Shown here: positions 1-9,362 of the stretch, in pieces
Layout of the letters: every line of letters starts with the position of its first letter
Numbering within the stretch: the stretch's first letter is position 1
Position numbers and translations under genes: made by a program
The notes under the pieces: model-generated
Databases searched by the model: none
What the model was told of the DNA's origin: nothing
The model's input: only the letters and a program-made list of their open reading frames with translations
Assembly (NCBI GenBank): GCA_005879255.1
Contig: VBKY01000138.1
Span: forward strand, 28,699 to 77,716
Length of the DNA stretch: 49,018 bases
DNA from: Deltaproteobacteria bacterium
GTDB taxonomy: Bacteria > Desulfobacterota_B > Binatia > UBA9968
Direction: 5' to 3'

Positions 1-2398
1 ACGCTCGTATGATCTCCTGGCTGTACTGGGTCTGGTCGCGATGGTCGTATGGTTCTGCGACGGAATGCTATTTCTCGGAAAAGTTCCGTTCTTCCGCGAT
101 CTCGGCACGTACGCTTATCCAATCAAGTATAGTTTAGCGACAAGTCTTCAAGCGGGGGAGCTGGGCCTTTGGGACCGCCACATAGCGTCGGGTTTCCCAT
201 TGTTGGCGGGGTTTCAGCCAGGCGTATTTTACCCATTCAGTATTGTTTTCTATTTTCTCCCTTTCTTCGATGCGATTCGGTTCACATTTTTTTTACACTT
301 TGTGGTTGCGGTCAGCGGAGCGTATGTTTTGTGCCGGTGGTGGAAATTTCCGGTATACATTTCTGCGATCGGCGCAATACTTTTTACTTTGGGAGGCACC
401 ACTGTCTCTCTTTCCAATTTGCTAAACCATTTTCAAACCGCGGTTTGGCTACCTTGGATGATTTTGAGTTGGGAGCGTGTTCTCGAGTCACGATCCTGGA
501 AGAATTTCCTCATTTTTGCGCTCCTGCTACTCTCTGCATTGCTGGCTGGGTCGCCGGAGATTTATTTATTCTCGTTAGGGCTCCTCGTGATCGATGGAGT
601 TCGGATCATCCGGCGCGATCGACACTTGACTGTTACGCGTATGGGCTTTCTACTTATTGGCGCCAACATTCTTGTAGCCGCTATCGGAATGGCTCAATTT
701 CTGCCCACGCTTGAGCTATTTTTACATTCTCGACGAGATCGACCTCTTCCTCTTCAAGAAGCGACCCTTTGGTCCCTCCAACCCGCAAGTCTGCTTGGAT
801 TATTTTTTCCAGACAAGGATATCGATCCTGGGTTGCCTGTTGGGATCCGTCTCTTTTTTTCCCGCGAGGTTCCATTCCTGCTTAGTCACTATCTAGGGGT
901 AATCTCTCTTTTGGGTATTTCGGCGTGGATGAAATATGCATCATGGAAGGAGAGGACGATAACTCTAATTTTGATCTCAGCGTCTTTGATTTTAGCATTC
1001 GGAAGTTTCACGCCTGTGTATAGTTACTTGTTTGACTATGTTCCGCTATTGCGTATTGTCCGTTTCCCAGAAAAGTTTTTTTTCCTAACCTATGCCTTCC
1101 TGATTCTGATTGTCTTAAGAGGTCTGTTCGCTCTCCACGATACAAAACGGTTGTTAAGCCATTTCCCGGTATTCATCCTCTTTGGAATCTTGACGCTGGT
1201 GACGGTGGTCTACTCGTGGCTGCGCTCAGATCCCGAATCACTATTGCGCTATGTCGTTCAGCAGTCCGGCGAGGCGAAAGCGATAACGTCGCTGGTGACG
1301 ACACTATCCTCGGCTCTTTACCATTTGGAAAGGCAGATCGGCGTGACCCTAGCGCTTCTGTTGCTCTTCTTTTGCCGGGCGAAAAAACTGCTGGGAACAG
1401 TTTTGCTACATGGGCTGCTAGTAGCCGTCATCTTTTTTGATCTTGGCTCGGCTCATAAGCCGTTACATTTCCTGCTCAATCCCGATTCGATAACTAAAAC
1501 GAAACGAATCCTCTCGAAGTCCGATGTGGAGGGAAACCGGCTTTTCTATTACCCCTCTGGCCAAAACCTACACCCAAGTTATATTTCGGTCTTTGGTTGG
1601 CCGCCCTTTGAAAAGGCCGTGGCGCTCTCCTTCGATAATCTCTTACCAAATGTCGGAGTACTATTTGACTTTGACTACTTTCAAGAGATCGACGCCATTA
1701 CCCGGCAACCCTATAATGATTTTCTAGACTTCATAAATCTTCTGCCTCCTGACGGGAGAGTGAATCTGCTCCGGGCTGTAAACGTACGTTACATCGTAAG
1801 CTTCCGGCCAATAGAGGCGAAAGGTCTAAAATTAGCGCGCCAATTTCCAGAACATTTCTCGTGGCTTTATGAAATCGCCGCTCCCTTGCCTCGCGCCTAC
1901 ATCGCAGCGTCGTCAATTTATGAACCTCAAACCGCAAAAACTCTGAGAATGCTATCCAGTGCGGAATTCGACCCGCTGCGCCAGGTCATTCTAAATGAAC
2001 GAATAACAACCGAATCGGATCGCCCACATGCAAGTGTGGCGCAAATTGTCCGGTATGAAAATGAAACTGTTCTTATCAAAGCATCGCTTAGTACTCCCGG
2101 CATTCTCGTCTTGACGGACTCCTATTACCCGGGCTGGAAAGTTTTCGTCGACGGAAAAGAAAAGAAAATTTTGCAAGCGAATCACTTTTTTCGCGGCGTA
2201 GAACTCGCAGCGGGAGATCATGTTGTGGAATTCAAGTACGAACCGTTGTCGTTTAGAATCGGATCGACGATCTCTCTCTCCGCCTTGTTCCTATTGACGG
2301 TTATATCTCTTTTTCAGATCATTCGTTGGCGCAAGCGACTTTCTGAAGGCGTCATTGATGCTCTACCGCAACAACCTTTAGCCGTACAGCAGGAATAG
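1..2398 (+). CDS. YfhO-family polytopic membrane protein (5' end outside window)
   Basis: Large membrane protein of the YfhO type, a family linked to glycosylation of cell-envelope polymers. The first ATG in view is at 41, but the frame is open to the window edge and the residues before it (DLLAVLGLVAMVVWF) form the first membrane helix, so the true start probably lies upstream and this copy is cut by the window. Many hydrophobic helices fill the first 480 residues. A soluble, mainly beta region follows, and near the end the family-typical DSYYPGWKVFVDG segment precedes a last helix and a basic tail. It faces the GT39/methyltransferase/GT2 genes, which fits a polysaccharide or glycoprotein modification role. 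The family is clear; the donor and acceptor cannot be read from the sequence. Confidence 0.8.
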   Translation, partial: RSYDLLAVLGLVAMVVWFCDGMLFLGKVPFFRDLGTYAYPIKYSLATSLQAGELGLWDRHIASGFPLLAGFQPGVFYPFSIVFYFLPFFDAIRFTFFLHFVVAVSGAYVLCRWWKFPVYISAIGAILFTLGGTTVSLSNLLNHFQTAVWLPWMILSWERVLESRSWKNFLIFALLLLSALLAGSPEIYLFSLGLLVIDGVRIIRRDRHLTVTRMGFLLIGANILVAAIGMAQFLPTLELFLHSRRDRPLPLQEATLWSLQPASLLGLFFPDKDIDPGLPVGIRLFFSREVPFLLSHYLGVISLLGISAWMKYASWKERTITLILISASLILAFGSFTPVYSYLFDYVPLLRIVRFPEKFFFLTYAFLILIVLRGLFALHDTKRLLSHFPVFILFGILTLVTVVYSWLRSDPESLLRYVVQQSGEAKAITSLVTTLSSALYHLERQIGVTLALLLLFFCRAKKLLGTVLLHGLLVAVIFFDLGSAHKPLHFLLNPDSITKTKRILSKSDVEGNRLFYYPSGQNLHPSYISVFGWPPFEKAVALSFDNLLPNVGVLFDFDYFQEIDAITRQPYNDFLDFINLLPPDGRVNLLRAVNVRYIVSFRPIEAKGLKLARQFPEHFSWLYEIAAPLPRAYIAASSIYEPQTAKTLRMLSSAEFDPLRQVILNERITTESDRPHASVAQIVRYENETVLIKASLSTPGILVLTDSYYPGWKVFVDGKEKKILQANHFFRGVELAAGDHVVEFKYEPLSFRIGSTISLSALFLLTVISLFQIIRWRKRLSEGVIDALPQQPLAVQQE

Positions 2399-2424
2399 TT
2401 CTGCAGACGCCGAATCCTCTGTGT

Positions 2425-2580
2425 ATGCATGTGCCTCGTCTTTCCTACTGCGCACTTTACGTTGCCCCGGTAGTGATATTTGTTGTCTTAAGCATCGGCA
2501 GCGTTCTGCAAAAGTCTCCAACCTATAACGGAACAGTTCACGTGTTTGCTCGTGGTAAAATGCAGCGATTAACGGGTTAA
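2425..2580 (+). CDS. possible 51-aa single-helix membrane protein
   Basis: Short ATG-started frame just downstream of the YfhO-like gene, in the 254-bp gap between convergent genes. It encodes a basic N-terminus, one hydrophobic helix (YVAPVVIFVVLSIGSVL, about residues 12-28) and a basic tail ending KMQRLTG. No clear Shine-Dalgarno site and no recognised family. It could be a genuine small membrane peptide, the remnant of a lost glycosyltransferase, or chance. The only positive signs are hydrophobicity and location. Confidence 0.25.
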   Translation: MHVPRLSYCALYVAPVVIFVVLSIGSVLQKSPTYNGTVHVFARGKMQRLTG

Positions 2581-2652
2581 CTCCAAAGATCCGCCGCTCA
2601 AATCAGTTTGTTTTGCAGGTCTGCTGCGGAGATTGCCCGATGAGGATGGTTC

Positions 2653-4275
2653 TCAATCGCCCTTCTCGAATTCGAAAACGGAAACTAAAGGTACACCAGC
2701 GATTGTGACGGCCACGTACGGCTCTGATTTCCCATTGATTAGGTTCCGCTCTTGAGGAGAAAGCGTGCTGCGGCGGTTCAGTAAAACATAATAGTTAGAC
2801 GGTTTCTCATTCGTGATTTTGAGGTCCCGGCGCAGACGGCCCTCTTTTTGATAATAGTCAAGCATGAAACTAGCGAAAGAAGCATTGATCGTCGCATTCT
2901 TTGGAATTCTCTCGTTGAGCGTCTGCAAAAAACTGGGAGTGAAAGCCTCCATGAAATAGGTCGTTTCCAATCCCCGCTCGTAAGCGCCACGAACTCCGCC
3001 GACGAGACGATTGTAAAAACTAAGTTGGAAGGGATGACACAAATACAGATCTAAAGCGGGACTAAAACAAAGGACCAAAAACCAGGTTGCAATAATTTTT
3101 GCTCTGAGATTGGCAATTTGCTGAAACCGCGTCGTACCACGAGCCAGATTCAATAGCGATGTAGTAAGCACATAAAAGCCTGCGCTGGCCAGCCCGGCTA
3201 GGAAGGGCAATGCTGATAGCATTTGCCGGACCCCGTCGTGAAGCACAGCGCCCGGCAAGAGTCCCATAAGCAGAACAAAGGCTGTATTCCCCAAAAACAA
3301 TAGCGTGGCGGAACGCTGTTTACTCCACGGGATCGAACCGAGCCCTATAAAAGCTAAAGCTAGCAAAGGCTCTGGGGTTGTTATCCCGATGATGAGAAAC
3401 GAATAGTACCAGGGTAGTTGTTTGGTGGTATAGAGCTGATCGAAGAAATAGATCGGGAAATTTGCATCTGGTCGATAAGCGCGGCTGATACCTTCGTAAA
3501 GAAACTCCAAAACTCGCAGTCCGGTTTGGTGCCATAAATAGGGTTGAGTGGCGATCATGACGACCGGCGCCAGAAAAAGCAGAGCGAAAACATTGTTCAC
3601 ATATTTGTCACGATGAAATATATGTGCCCAAAGAATCAAGGGAATCGGAATTAGCGCCGCGGGAAATTTGGTCGCGAGAGCCAAACCCCACACAATGCCG
3701 AGTACAACGCTCCACTTCCAGTTCGAGAGGCCCTTCCAGAAACTATAGGCCGTCAGGAACCACATTGCAGCTAGCGGTAGATCGGTGACGGCAATATGCG
3801 CGAAGCCGAACAGATTCGGCGTTAAGATCACGGCCAGTGCTGAGAATAGGCCTGTGGCGGCGCCAAAGAGTTCCTTTATCCATAGATAAATAACCGTTAC
3901 AAGGACGGCGAACAAAAGCGCCGGCCCCATGCGGTACGCCGAAAACTTGTCGAGGAATGGTGACGAGATTTCCTTGGCGAAGCCGGAAACAATACGCGAA
4001 AAAGGGGGGTGCGGCACGTTGTATGGATTCCAGTGCCAAGCGGCCCTGATGGCTTGGTCATCGAGGCTATTTCGCAACTCGCCCGTGACAATATTTGCCG
4101 AGAAGCCGCTGATCCAGCGTACATGGAGGTCGGATGCGTGAAAGTACGGAGGCTCGTCCCATGTCACTCCGTAGTCTTTTAGCGTCACGCCAATGAGCAG
4201 CAGGGTGCCAAGGAATAAAACCACCGGTATGAACCAACGTGATGCTCGGGATTCGAGGGGTTTTGGATCATTCAT
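2653..4275 (-). CDS. GT39-type (ArnT/PMT-like) membrane glycosyltransferase
   Basis: Integral membrane glycosyltransferase of the GT39/PMT superfamily, expected to move a sugar from a polyprenyl-phosphate carrier to an envelope acceptor on the outer face of the inner membrane. After the first helix the loop contains TWDEPPYFHA, where the Asp-Glu pair is the family's catalytic acidic motif. About ten further helices follow, then a C-terminal periplasmic region of about 120 residues. The start is taken at the ATG at 4275 (MNDPKPLES); an in-frame upstream extension lacks family character. It lies 118 bp downstream of the methyltransferase gene on the same strand. With the upstream GT2, which could load the polyprenyl phosphate, it makes a plausible two-step glycosylation unit. 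Sugar and target are unknown. Confidence 0.75.
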   Translation of the reverse strand: MNDPKPLESRASRWFIPVVLFLGTLLLIGVTLKDYGVTWDEPPYFHASDLHVRWISGFSANIVTGELRNSLDDQAIRAAWHWNPYNVPHPPFSRIVSGFAKEISSPFLDKFSAYRMGPALLFAVLVTVIYLWIKELFGAATGLFSALAVILTPNLFGFAHIAVTDLPLAAMWFLTAYSFWKGLSNWKWSVVLGIVWGLALATKFPAALIPIPLILWAHIFHRDKYVNNVFALLFLAPVVMIATQPYLWHQTGLRVLEFLYEGISRAYRPDANFPIYFFDQLYTTKQLPWYYSFLIIGITTPEPLLALAFIGLGSIPWSKQRSATLLFLGNTAFVLLMGLLPGAVLHDGVRQMLSALPFLAGLASAGFYVLTTSLLNLARGTTRFQQIANLRAKIIATWFLVLCFSPALDLYLCHPFQLSFYNRLVGGVRGAYERGLETTYFMEAFTPSFLQTLNERIPKNATINASFASFMLDYYQKEGRLRRDLKITNEKPSNYYVLLNRRSTLSPQERNLINGKSEPYVAVTIAGVPLVSVFEFEKGD

Positions 4276-4393
4276 CAGAAGAAATTCGAAATTTTGAAGT
4301 GGATTAGATGCTAGCGTAATTGCTGATTCCCAGATCAACTACGGATCAAACTGCATCGACTGCGTTGTCGAAAAAATGCCCGTCAAGGTTCCG

Positions 4394-5110
4394 TTATCCC
4401 TTACGCCATACCGCCAATACCGACTTGCCGATGGCGCCGCAAAATAATCGATCGACGATGCGCGATGCCGGAACGCACACACGATCCCAGAGCAGAATTT
4501 GCGATTGGGTGGGCATGGATTGACGAAGAGCAAGAACATTGCCAAAGGACAGAATCACTCCGACAGAATCAAGATAGGTGAGTTTTTTTTCAATCCATCC
4601 AGACGGCATAATGGATCTCAGATGCGATCTATCGTAGCGCCGCAAGTGGCCGATGCTTTTATCAAATTCACTGAAGAGCCATTGATGGGCCGGAGCTAAG
4701 ACGACGATATGACCGCCGCGACGGACCAGTCGTGCGGCGGCTTCGATCTGAGAGCGATCGTCTGGGATATGTTCCAGAACATCGATGTACAAGATGCAAT
4801 CGAAAGACGGACGATCGGAAAATGTCCCAAGAGAACCGACAATCACGTTTATTGTCGATACAGCCGCGAACCGGAGTAATCGATCCTTCAAGCGCAGCGC
4901 TAGGGTCGCGTCCGGTTCGAGGCAAATCCATTGACGCGCAGTTCCGTCGTGTAGCGCTACCGTAGTCGCGCCGATGCCGGCGCCAACTTCCAACACGTCG
5001 CCGGTTGTGTAACGCGAAATTTCGCTCTTGATGTAGCCCTTCCAGTTCTTGGCCAAAGCAAACAGATCGAGTTCGCCGCCGATATAAGCGTTTTCATGGG
5101 CGTCAGCCAT
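4394..5110 (-). CDS. class I SAM-dependent methyltransferase
   Basis: Soluble methyltransferase of 238 residues with a Rossmann fold. Motif I, DVLEVGAGIGATT, lies near residues 38-50; the acidic residue of LEPDA and the motif around ILYIDVLEHIPDD follow the family order. The ATG at 5110 is chosen because it overlaps the stop of the GT2 gene by 8 bp (ATGGCTGA), implying translational coupling; a longer in-frame reading runs deep into the GT2 gene. Stand-alone methyltransferases of this kind often sit beside GT2 and GT39 genes and modify lipid-linked sugars or envelope glycans. That role here is inferred only from the neighbours. Confidence 0.8.
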   Translation of the reverse strand: MADAHENAYIGGELDLFALAKNWKGYIKSEISRYTTGDVLEVGAGIGATTVALHDGTARQWICLEPDATLALRLKDRLLRFAAVSTINVIVGSLGTFSDRPSFDCILYIDVLEHIPDDRSQIEAAARLVRRGGHIVVLAPAHQWLFSEFDKSIGHLRRYDRSHLRSIMPSGWIEKKLTYLDSVGVILSFGNVLALRQSMPTQSQILLWDRVCVPASRIVDRLFCGAIGKSVLAVWRKG

Positions 5111-6080
5111 AAATCCGTTGGCGACTGCCCATGATGTGAACATAATCCCGGGTCGGGAGTACGTTGGCCGCATTGCGTGCAGCTAGGATCACGAAGACAA
5201 AAACTAAAATCACCAAAAGCATCTGGATCAACATTACAAGCAGAAGCCCGGTCGCATAGGTAGCCCATCCCGGGATAGCAAGATCGGTTGCCAAACGAAT
5301 GGCGATGACGATGGTTAGCGCCGTCACTGTCACAACCATTCCAGCGGATACAACGATGAGAAGTCGGACGCCAATGCGGTCGCCAAAAACCGCCATGGCA
5401 CTCAGCCCATGTACTACCAGAGAGACCATGTCCATGCGTCCCGGTCCCTTCAATCTTCCAGCGCGCTGCGATGGGATGAGCTCCAAAGGAAGTTTCGCTT
5501 TATGCACGGCGGCAGCGTAATGGTTCCATAACTCCGATACGGCGACCAGTCGTTTTAGAGCGTCGGGTGGGACGATACTGAAGTTGCCGACCCGAACGTG
5601 AACTCCCGTAAGTAGAAAGTGAATGAGTCGGTACAGGTGATAGAAGAAAGCGAATGTCCAACCCTCAGATCGCCTGGTCCTAGCGGCGAACACAATTTTC
5701 TCGCACCGATTTGCATCACACTCGCGAACCAGCCGGAGAACATCTTTGGGGTCATCCTCACCATCCGAATCCATGATAACGACCGAGCATTGTGGTTGAT
5801 TCGCTTCGATGTAAGAAAGTCCAACCGCGATCGCACGTTGGTGGCCAAGATTTCGTCGCAGTGACAGAACATCAATGGTTTTAATGGATTCAAAGCGTGC
5901 TCCAAGATTCTCCGGCACCGCCTCTGTGGAGCCGTCATCGACTATGAGAATTCCCGCTGTGAGCCCGTCCGCTTTTAGCTCGCGATCTAAAATTGGCAGC
6001 AACAACGAAAGCGCATCCCAATCGTTGTAAAGAGGCATCAAAATGGTTAACTCGTTATCTTGCATCTCTGAACCATTCAT
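5103..6080 (-). CDS. GT2 family glycosyltransferase with C-terminal membrane helices
   Basis: GT-A fold transferase resembling polyprenyl/dolichol-phosphate sugar synthases. Near the N-terminus TILMPLYNDWDAL and ILIVDDGST form the nucleotide-binding strands, and IMDSDGEDDP carries the metal-binding DxD. The last third contains two hydrophobic pairs (around LLIVVSAGMVVTVTALTIVI and LLLVMLIQMLLVILVFVFVI), so the enzyme is membrane anchored. A TTG at 6095 opens the frame; ATG codons at 6080 and 6065 are the likelier starts and none has a strong ribosome site. It heads a three-gene minus-strand set with the methyltransferase and GT39 genes. It probably makes the polyprenyl-phosphate sugar that the GT39 enzyme consumes; this is inference. 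Confidence 0.75.
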   Translation of the reverse strand: MNGSEMQDNELTILMPLYNDWDALSLLLPILDRELKADGLTAGILIVDDGSTEAVPENLGARFESIKTIDVLSLRRNLGHQRAIAVGLSYIEANQPQCSVVIMDSDGEDDPKDVLRLVRECDANRCEKIVFAARTRRSEGWTFAFFYHLYRLIHFLLTGVHVRVGNFSIVPPDALKRLVAVSELWNHYAAAVHKAKLPLELIPSQRAGRLKGPGRMDMVSLVVHGLSAMAVFGDRIGVRLLIVVSAGMVVTVTALTIVIAIRLATDLAIPGWATYATGLLLVMLIQMLLVILVFVFVILAARNAANVLPTRDYVHIMGSRQRIYG

Positions 6081-6585
6081 CACGGAAATGTTCAAATAAA
6101 AACTCAGAAAAACCGCGGCCGTAATAATTTATGCAAACCGTTGGTCCAACTGCACGCATGAATTTATTGAGCGGCGATGATGGACACATTTCTTGCGGAA
6201 ATTACCAAAGATTACCACAAAATCTCTTCCATCGGAAAAAGAATAGGTTAAAATCGACGCTCGACAGCAGCAATGAGAGCGATACCATATCAACAGTAAA
6301 CCAATACCGACTCTACCTTTCCTTTGCCTGCCGCTTGCTTCTGCGTTTGGCCGACGGCCCCGTGGGCAGTGCGGGTTTGCCGGTGTATCGGTTGCACTAA
6401 TATACTTGGCGACTGCGGTTGGTTACCTGATCCGCTGAACTATCATGTCAATATCCTGTCCCAAAGGGAAAACTCGAATCGAAAGCAACTCGATTCGATG
6501 GACCGTTGAGCCTGCATAGCCCAGGGAAAAACGGCTAGGCAGTTGGGATCCAATCGCGTAGAATAGCCAGTAGGAGGGCGAGCAT
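6081..6585. other. intergenic region without a convincing gene
   Basis: About 500 bp between the divergent GT2 and SH3-domain genes. Short open frames exist on both strands, including one of 89 codons on the plus strand, but their composition is unlike a protein and none has a ribosome site. It should contain the promoters of both flanking genes; no near-consensus promoter was found by eye. Confidence 0.5.
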
Positions 6586-7008
6586 ATGAAACGCAGTCTC
6601 GTCATTGTTTCGTTCGTGGCAACGTTTGTCTGTTCAGCCACGTTGGCTTTTGCGCAAGCTTTTGGTGAGTACGGCAGAACGCTGGGGGGAGTTCCTCACG
6701 GCCCAGGGATTACTGGTTCGAGAGCGCCGGGAGGTGTGACGCAGGGAAGTGCGGGCACCGGGGGCATCGGTGACGTCGGTGGGCCGGCACTGCCAACTCG
6801 CTTGGTCGTTGCCACAAAGGACGCCGGCCTTTACCCGCGTCAAGATGAGGAATCAGAAAAGCTATTCCAGCTTGCTCAAGGGGAGACCCTTATCCCGATG
6901 GTCCAGAGCGCCGGCGGCAGCGAGTGGTATATGGTCAAGACTCAGAAGGGTCTCGTCGGTTGGGTCAAGTCCACCGATGTTAGAGAAGAGAAATTGAAAA
7001 AAAAGTAG
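6586..7008 (+). CDS. secreted SH3-domain protein
   Basis: Protein of 140 residues. A signal peptide (basic MKR, hydrophobic core, cut after AFAQA) is followed by a glycine/proline-rich linker (about residues 27-62) and one bacterial SH3 domain (about 66-132) showing the usual pattern: VATKDAGLYPR, then a hydrophobic LIPMVQS turn, EWYMVKT and VGWVKSTDV. Such domains bind peptidoglycan or protein partners in the periplasm. A good ribosome site (AGGAGGGCGAGC) lies just before the ATG. It is monocistronic. Ligand unknown. Confidence 0.75.
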   Translation: MKRSLVIVSFVATFVCSATLAFAQAFGEYGRTLGGVPHGPGITGSRAPGGVTQGSAGTGGIGDVGGPALPTRLVVATKDAGLYPRQDEESEKLFQLAQGETLIPMVQSAGGSEWYMVKTQKGLVGWVKSTDVREEKLKKK

Positions 7009-7780
7009 TGGCGAGACCATTTTACACTCGGGCGGCCGATGAGATCGCATTGGTCTCGATACCAGGCAAATCTGTCTTGCCCATCTTGGACGCGACGAAG
7101 CAGGCTGTTTCGCCCCCATAGTTAATCGCCTCTACAATCCTAGTTTTCTCCAAAAATCTTTCTAAAGGCTTCAATCGCTTCAGTGCGTGGGGTTCCTGAC
7201 GATGGCATCGAAGATGCTCCACAGAAGTCCCCATGACGTTCCGACAAAAATCGAAGAAAATCCTAATTCCTGATGTTCCTCCTCGACCGCTGCTGGCGCA
7301 CCAAGACTTGGTGATCGCTGGCATCGGCGTTTTCTGTGCGACTGTTGTCATTGCAGCCGTTGTTTTCGTTTTCTTCGGTGCCTGATCAGCTGGGGGAGAA
7401 AGCACAGTCGTGTCTAGCCTTGAAGTGAAACGTATAGTCAGGGTTTTTTCACTCGCGATCTTCTTTCTCCTGCTCGCTTGAATCCGCACAGCAACGCATA
7501 CCCAATTTCGTTGTATTGCATACTGTGGCGTGCATGTACCTGCTCGGTGGAGCAGGCTAGCAGTTCTCTAGTAGCGCGCGATCATTGCACATCCTGTCTG
7601 TCGTCGCGGGACACTGTCGAAAATGCATTGACGCCACATCGATTTTTGGGCTAGAAGAAAAAAGTAGTGCGATGCTGATCGCGCTACGTCGGAAATATGG
7701 ATGGACCGCGTCGCTGCTTTGATCGTCTCCAGTAATAAAATTCGGTTGAAATTTAGTGTTTCATTACTTCGTCTAACGCT
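7009..7780. other. long intergenic region with one small plausible ORF
   Basis: About 770 bp between the SH3 gene and the GGDEF pseudogene. It starts with an 8-bp inverted repeat (CGAGACCA at 7012-7019 with TGGTCTCG at 7051-7058) that lacks a T-tract, so a terminator role is uncertain. The 50-codon frame at 7233 is listed separately. A 155-codon minus-strand frame overlaps it but reads like a shadow. Nothing else recognisable. Confidence 0.5.
7233..7385 (+). CDS. possible 50-aa single-pass membrane protein
   Basis: A 50-codon ATG frame. The encoded peptide has a very basic N-terminus (MTFRQKSKKI), a proline-rich stretch (PDVPPRP) and one long hydrophobic helix (about residues 26-48, rich in Val, Ile, Ala and Phe) ending FFGA. 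That is the layout of a genuine N-in small membrane protein. There is no obvious ribosome site, which lowers confidence. No family recognised. Confidence 0.35.
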   Translation: MTFRQKSKKILIPDVPPRPLLAHQDLVIAGIGVFCATVVIAAVVFVFFGA

Positions 7781-8644
7781 ATGATGCGGAAATTGATGTC
7801 CCGTCTCGAGCAGACATCGAAGCGCGTGATTGCCGCATTCGCTGTTTTCCTAGTCATTTTCATCGGTGTCGTCGACTTCGCTACCGGGCTGGAACTACAT
7901 TTGATGTTTTTCTATCTCCTTCCCATCGCGCTAGTGAGTTGGTTTGTCAATCGAAGGACGGGAATTTTGATCGCTGCGCTGTGCACGTTGACTTGGCTCT
8001 TGGCGAATCATGTAGGTGGCCTTCGATATTCCTCGGATTTAATTACGCTTTGGAATTTTTCAATGCGCGCGGCGGTCTCCATAGTGATTGCCTAGTCGAT
8101 CTCGCAACTAAGGGCGATGCTCGACCAGGTTTCCGACGTGGCGAACCGCGACTTTCTTACCGGCTTGCCCAACGGTCGCGCTTTTTACAATCTCGCAGGG
8201 CATGAAATGGCACAAGCATTCGGTTTAGAGCCTATGGCTTTGGCATTCGTTGATGTCGAAGGTCTTAAGTGGATCAATCATCGATTCGGATACGCGACCG
8301 GTGATCAGATGTTGTGCACGATCGCTCACGCCATTCGAGAGAGCGTGGCGCGGCCGGAACTCGTCGGCCGTATTGGCGGGACGTCGTTCGCAATTTTATT
8401 GCCCAATGCCGGGTCCGAAGAAGCACGGTTTGTTCTGGCGAAAATACAGAGTAAATTGAAGGAGCAACGAAAGCGCTATGCGCAGCCAGTAACCTTTTTC
8501 ATTAGCGCAATTGCGTGTACGAAGGCACCTCGAAATATTGCCGAGCTAATGCACGAAGCCGAATTGCGCATGATTCGAATGAAGAACGGCAGTCGCGACG
8601 CACTAGAAATTGCTCTTGTCGATTCCTCGCCCGCTTTAAATTAG
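7781..8644 (+). pseudogene. degraded GGDEF-domain (diguanylate cyclase-like) gene with in-frame TAG
   Basis: The first 104 codons encode a membrane sensor region with about four helices (HLMFFYLLPIALVSWFV is typical of these GGDEF proteins). A TAG at 8093-8095 then stops the frame; the same frame continues through SISQLRAMLDQ into a complete GGDEF-like domain (RDFLTGLPNGRAF onward, possible restart ATG at 8117). The signature is GGTSF instead of GGDEF or GGEEF, so the metal-binding acidic residue is missing and c-di-GMP synthesis is not expected. No RxxD inhibitory site is seen before it. Either a decaying gene or, less likely, two separately translated pieces. The domain assignment is confident; the pseudogene call is an inference from the two defects. 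Confidence 0.75.
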
Positions 8645-8669
8645 CTCGAACACCCGGGCCGCTAACGAG

Positions 8670-8686
8670 ACCGCCGAAACGGCGGT
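8670..8686. terminator. hairpin between convergent genes, possible weak terminator
   Basis: Seven-base perfect stem ACCGCCG/CGGCGGT around an AAA loop in the short gap between the convergent GGDEF remnant and HEPN gene. Neither strand has a true T-run after it, so at best it is a weak bidirectional terminator. Confidence 0.3.
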
Positions 8687-8736
8687 TAATCAGTAGGTAG
8701 GATCGCAATCTTTTCGTTCGACTAACGCGCGAAAGG

Positions 8737-9162
8737 TTATGCTACTTTCAGACGTTTCAATACAGAGTCGTTGCCGATCACGTGGAACTCCATGTAGTCG
8801 ATCAACCGGCGGGCGATGAAAAAATAGCGCTGTAATTCTTGCGAAGAAGTCTCTCCTGAAGGTGGTTGAGACACAACATTTTTTGTTGATCGATAGGACT
8901 CCACTTCTTGAACCAGACCCTTCAAAGCGGGCGGTAACACATCCCACACACCCGTTGTCTGGCAGATCGAAACCAATTTACTATGATCGTGTTCGGTCGG
9001 CAGGCTTCCGTGGTTCTCGATAAGTGCCGCCTTAATCGCCTTTTCCACCGCTTCGGCCAGTTTAGCGAAGTCATCTGGTCCGAAATCATCGCTGGCGATA
9101 TCCGGAAAAGACTTTATCTTGTCTCGCGCCTCACGCAACCACGGCTCGGCGTAGAAACCCAT
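8737..9162 (-). CDS. HEPN-domain protein
   Basis: A 141-residue, mainly helical protein matching the HEPN pattern: the AKLAEAVEKAIKAALIENHG helix, a PTEHDHSKLVSIC segment with the conserved His-Leu turn, then LPPALKGLVQEVESYRS and a last helix RYFFIARRLIDYMEF. HEPN proteins are either toxin ribonucleases, commonly paired with an MNT nucleotidyltransferase, or helper domains. The catalytic Rx4-6H signature is not clear (the nearest is Arg-Arg followed by His 8-9 residues later), and no nucleotidyltransferase gene lies beside it. A strong purine-rich ribosome site (AGGGGGG) precedes the ATG. Domain likely, activity unknown. Confidence 0.65.
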   Translation of the reverse strand: MGFYAEPWLREARDKIKSFPDIASDDFGPDDFAKLAEAVEKAIKAALIENHGSLPTEHDHSKLVSICQTTGVWDVLPPALKGLVQEVESYRSTKNVVSQPPSGETSSQELQRYFFIARRLIDYMEFHVIGNDSVLKRLKVA

Positions 9163-9362
9163 TCATGTCCCCCCTGATGAATATTACTCCTGTACTAATA
9201 TGATAAGGTCAGGCAACGACTTTAGCAAGATGTTTTAATTGGCTGAAGGCGGCTATGTGTAAAGCAATACTAAAGCAATGTCAGAGTAGACGGGTGCGTT
9301 CGTTCGAACGCGCAGGCTGCGCTGCCGGGAGTAATATACCATCTTCCTGGGCATGCCCCTGC

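Noticed and set aside
7022..7489. Minus-strand frame of 155 codons
   Set aside because: No ribosome site, low-complexity basic start, no family motif; it overlaps the more protein-like plus-strand frame at 7233.
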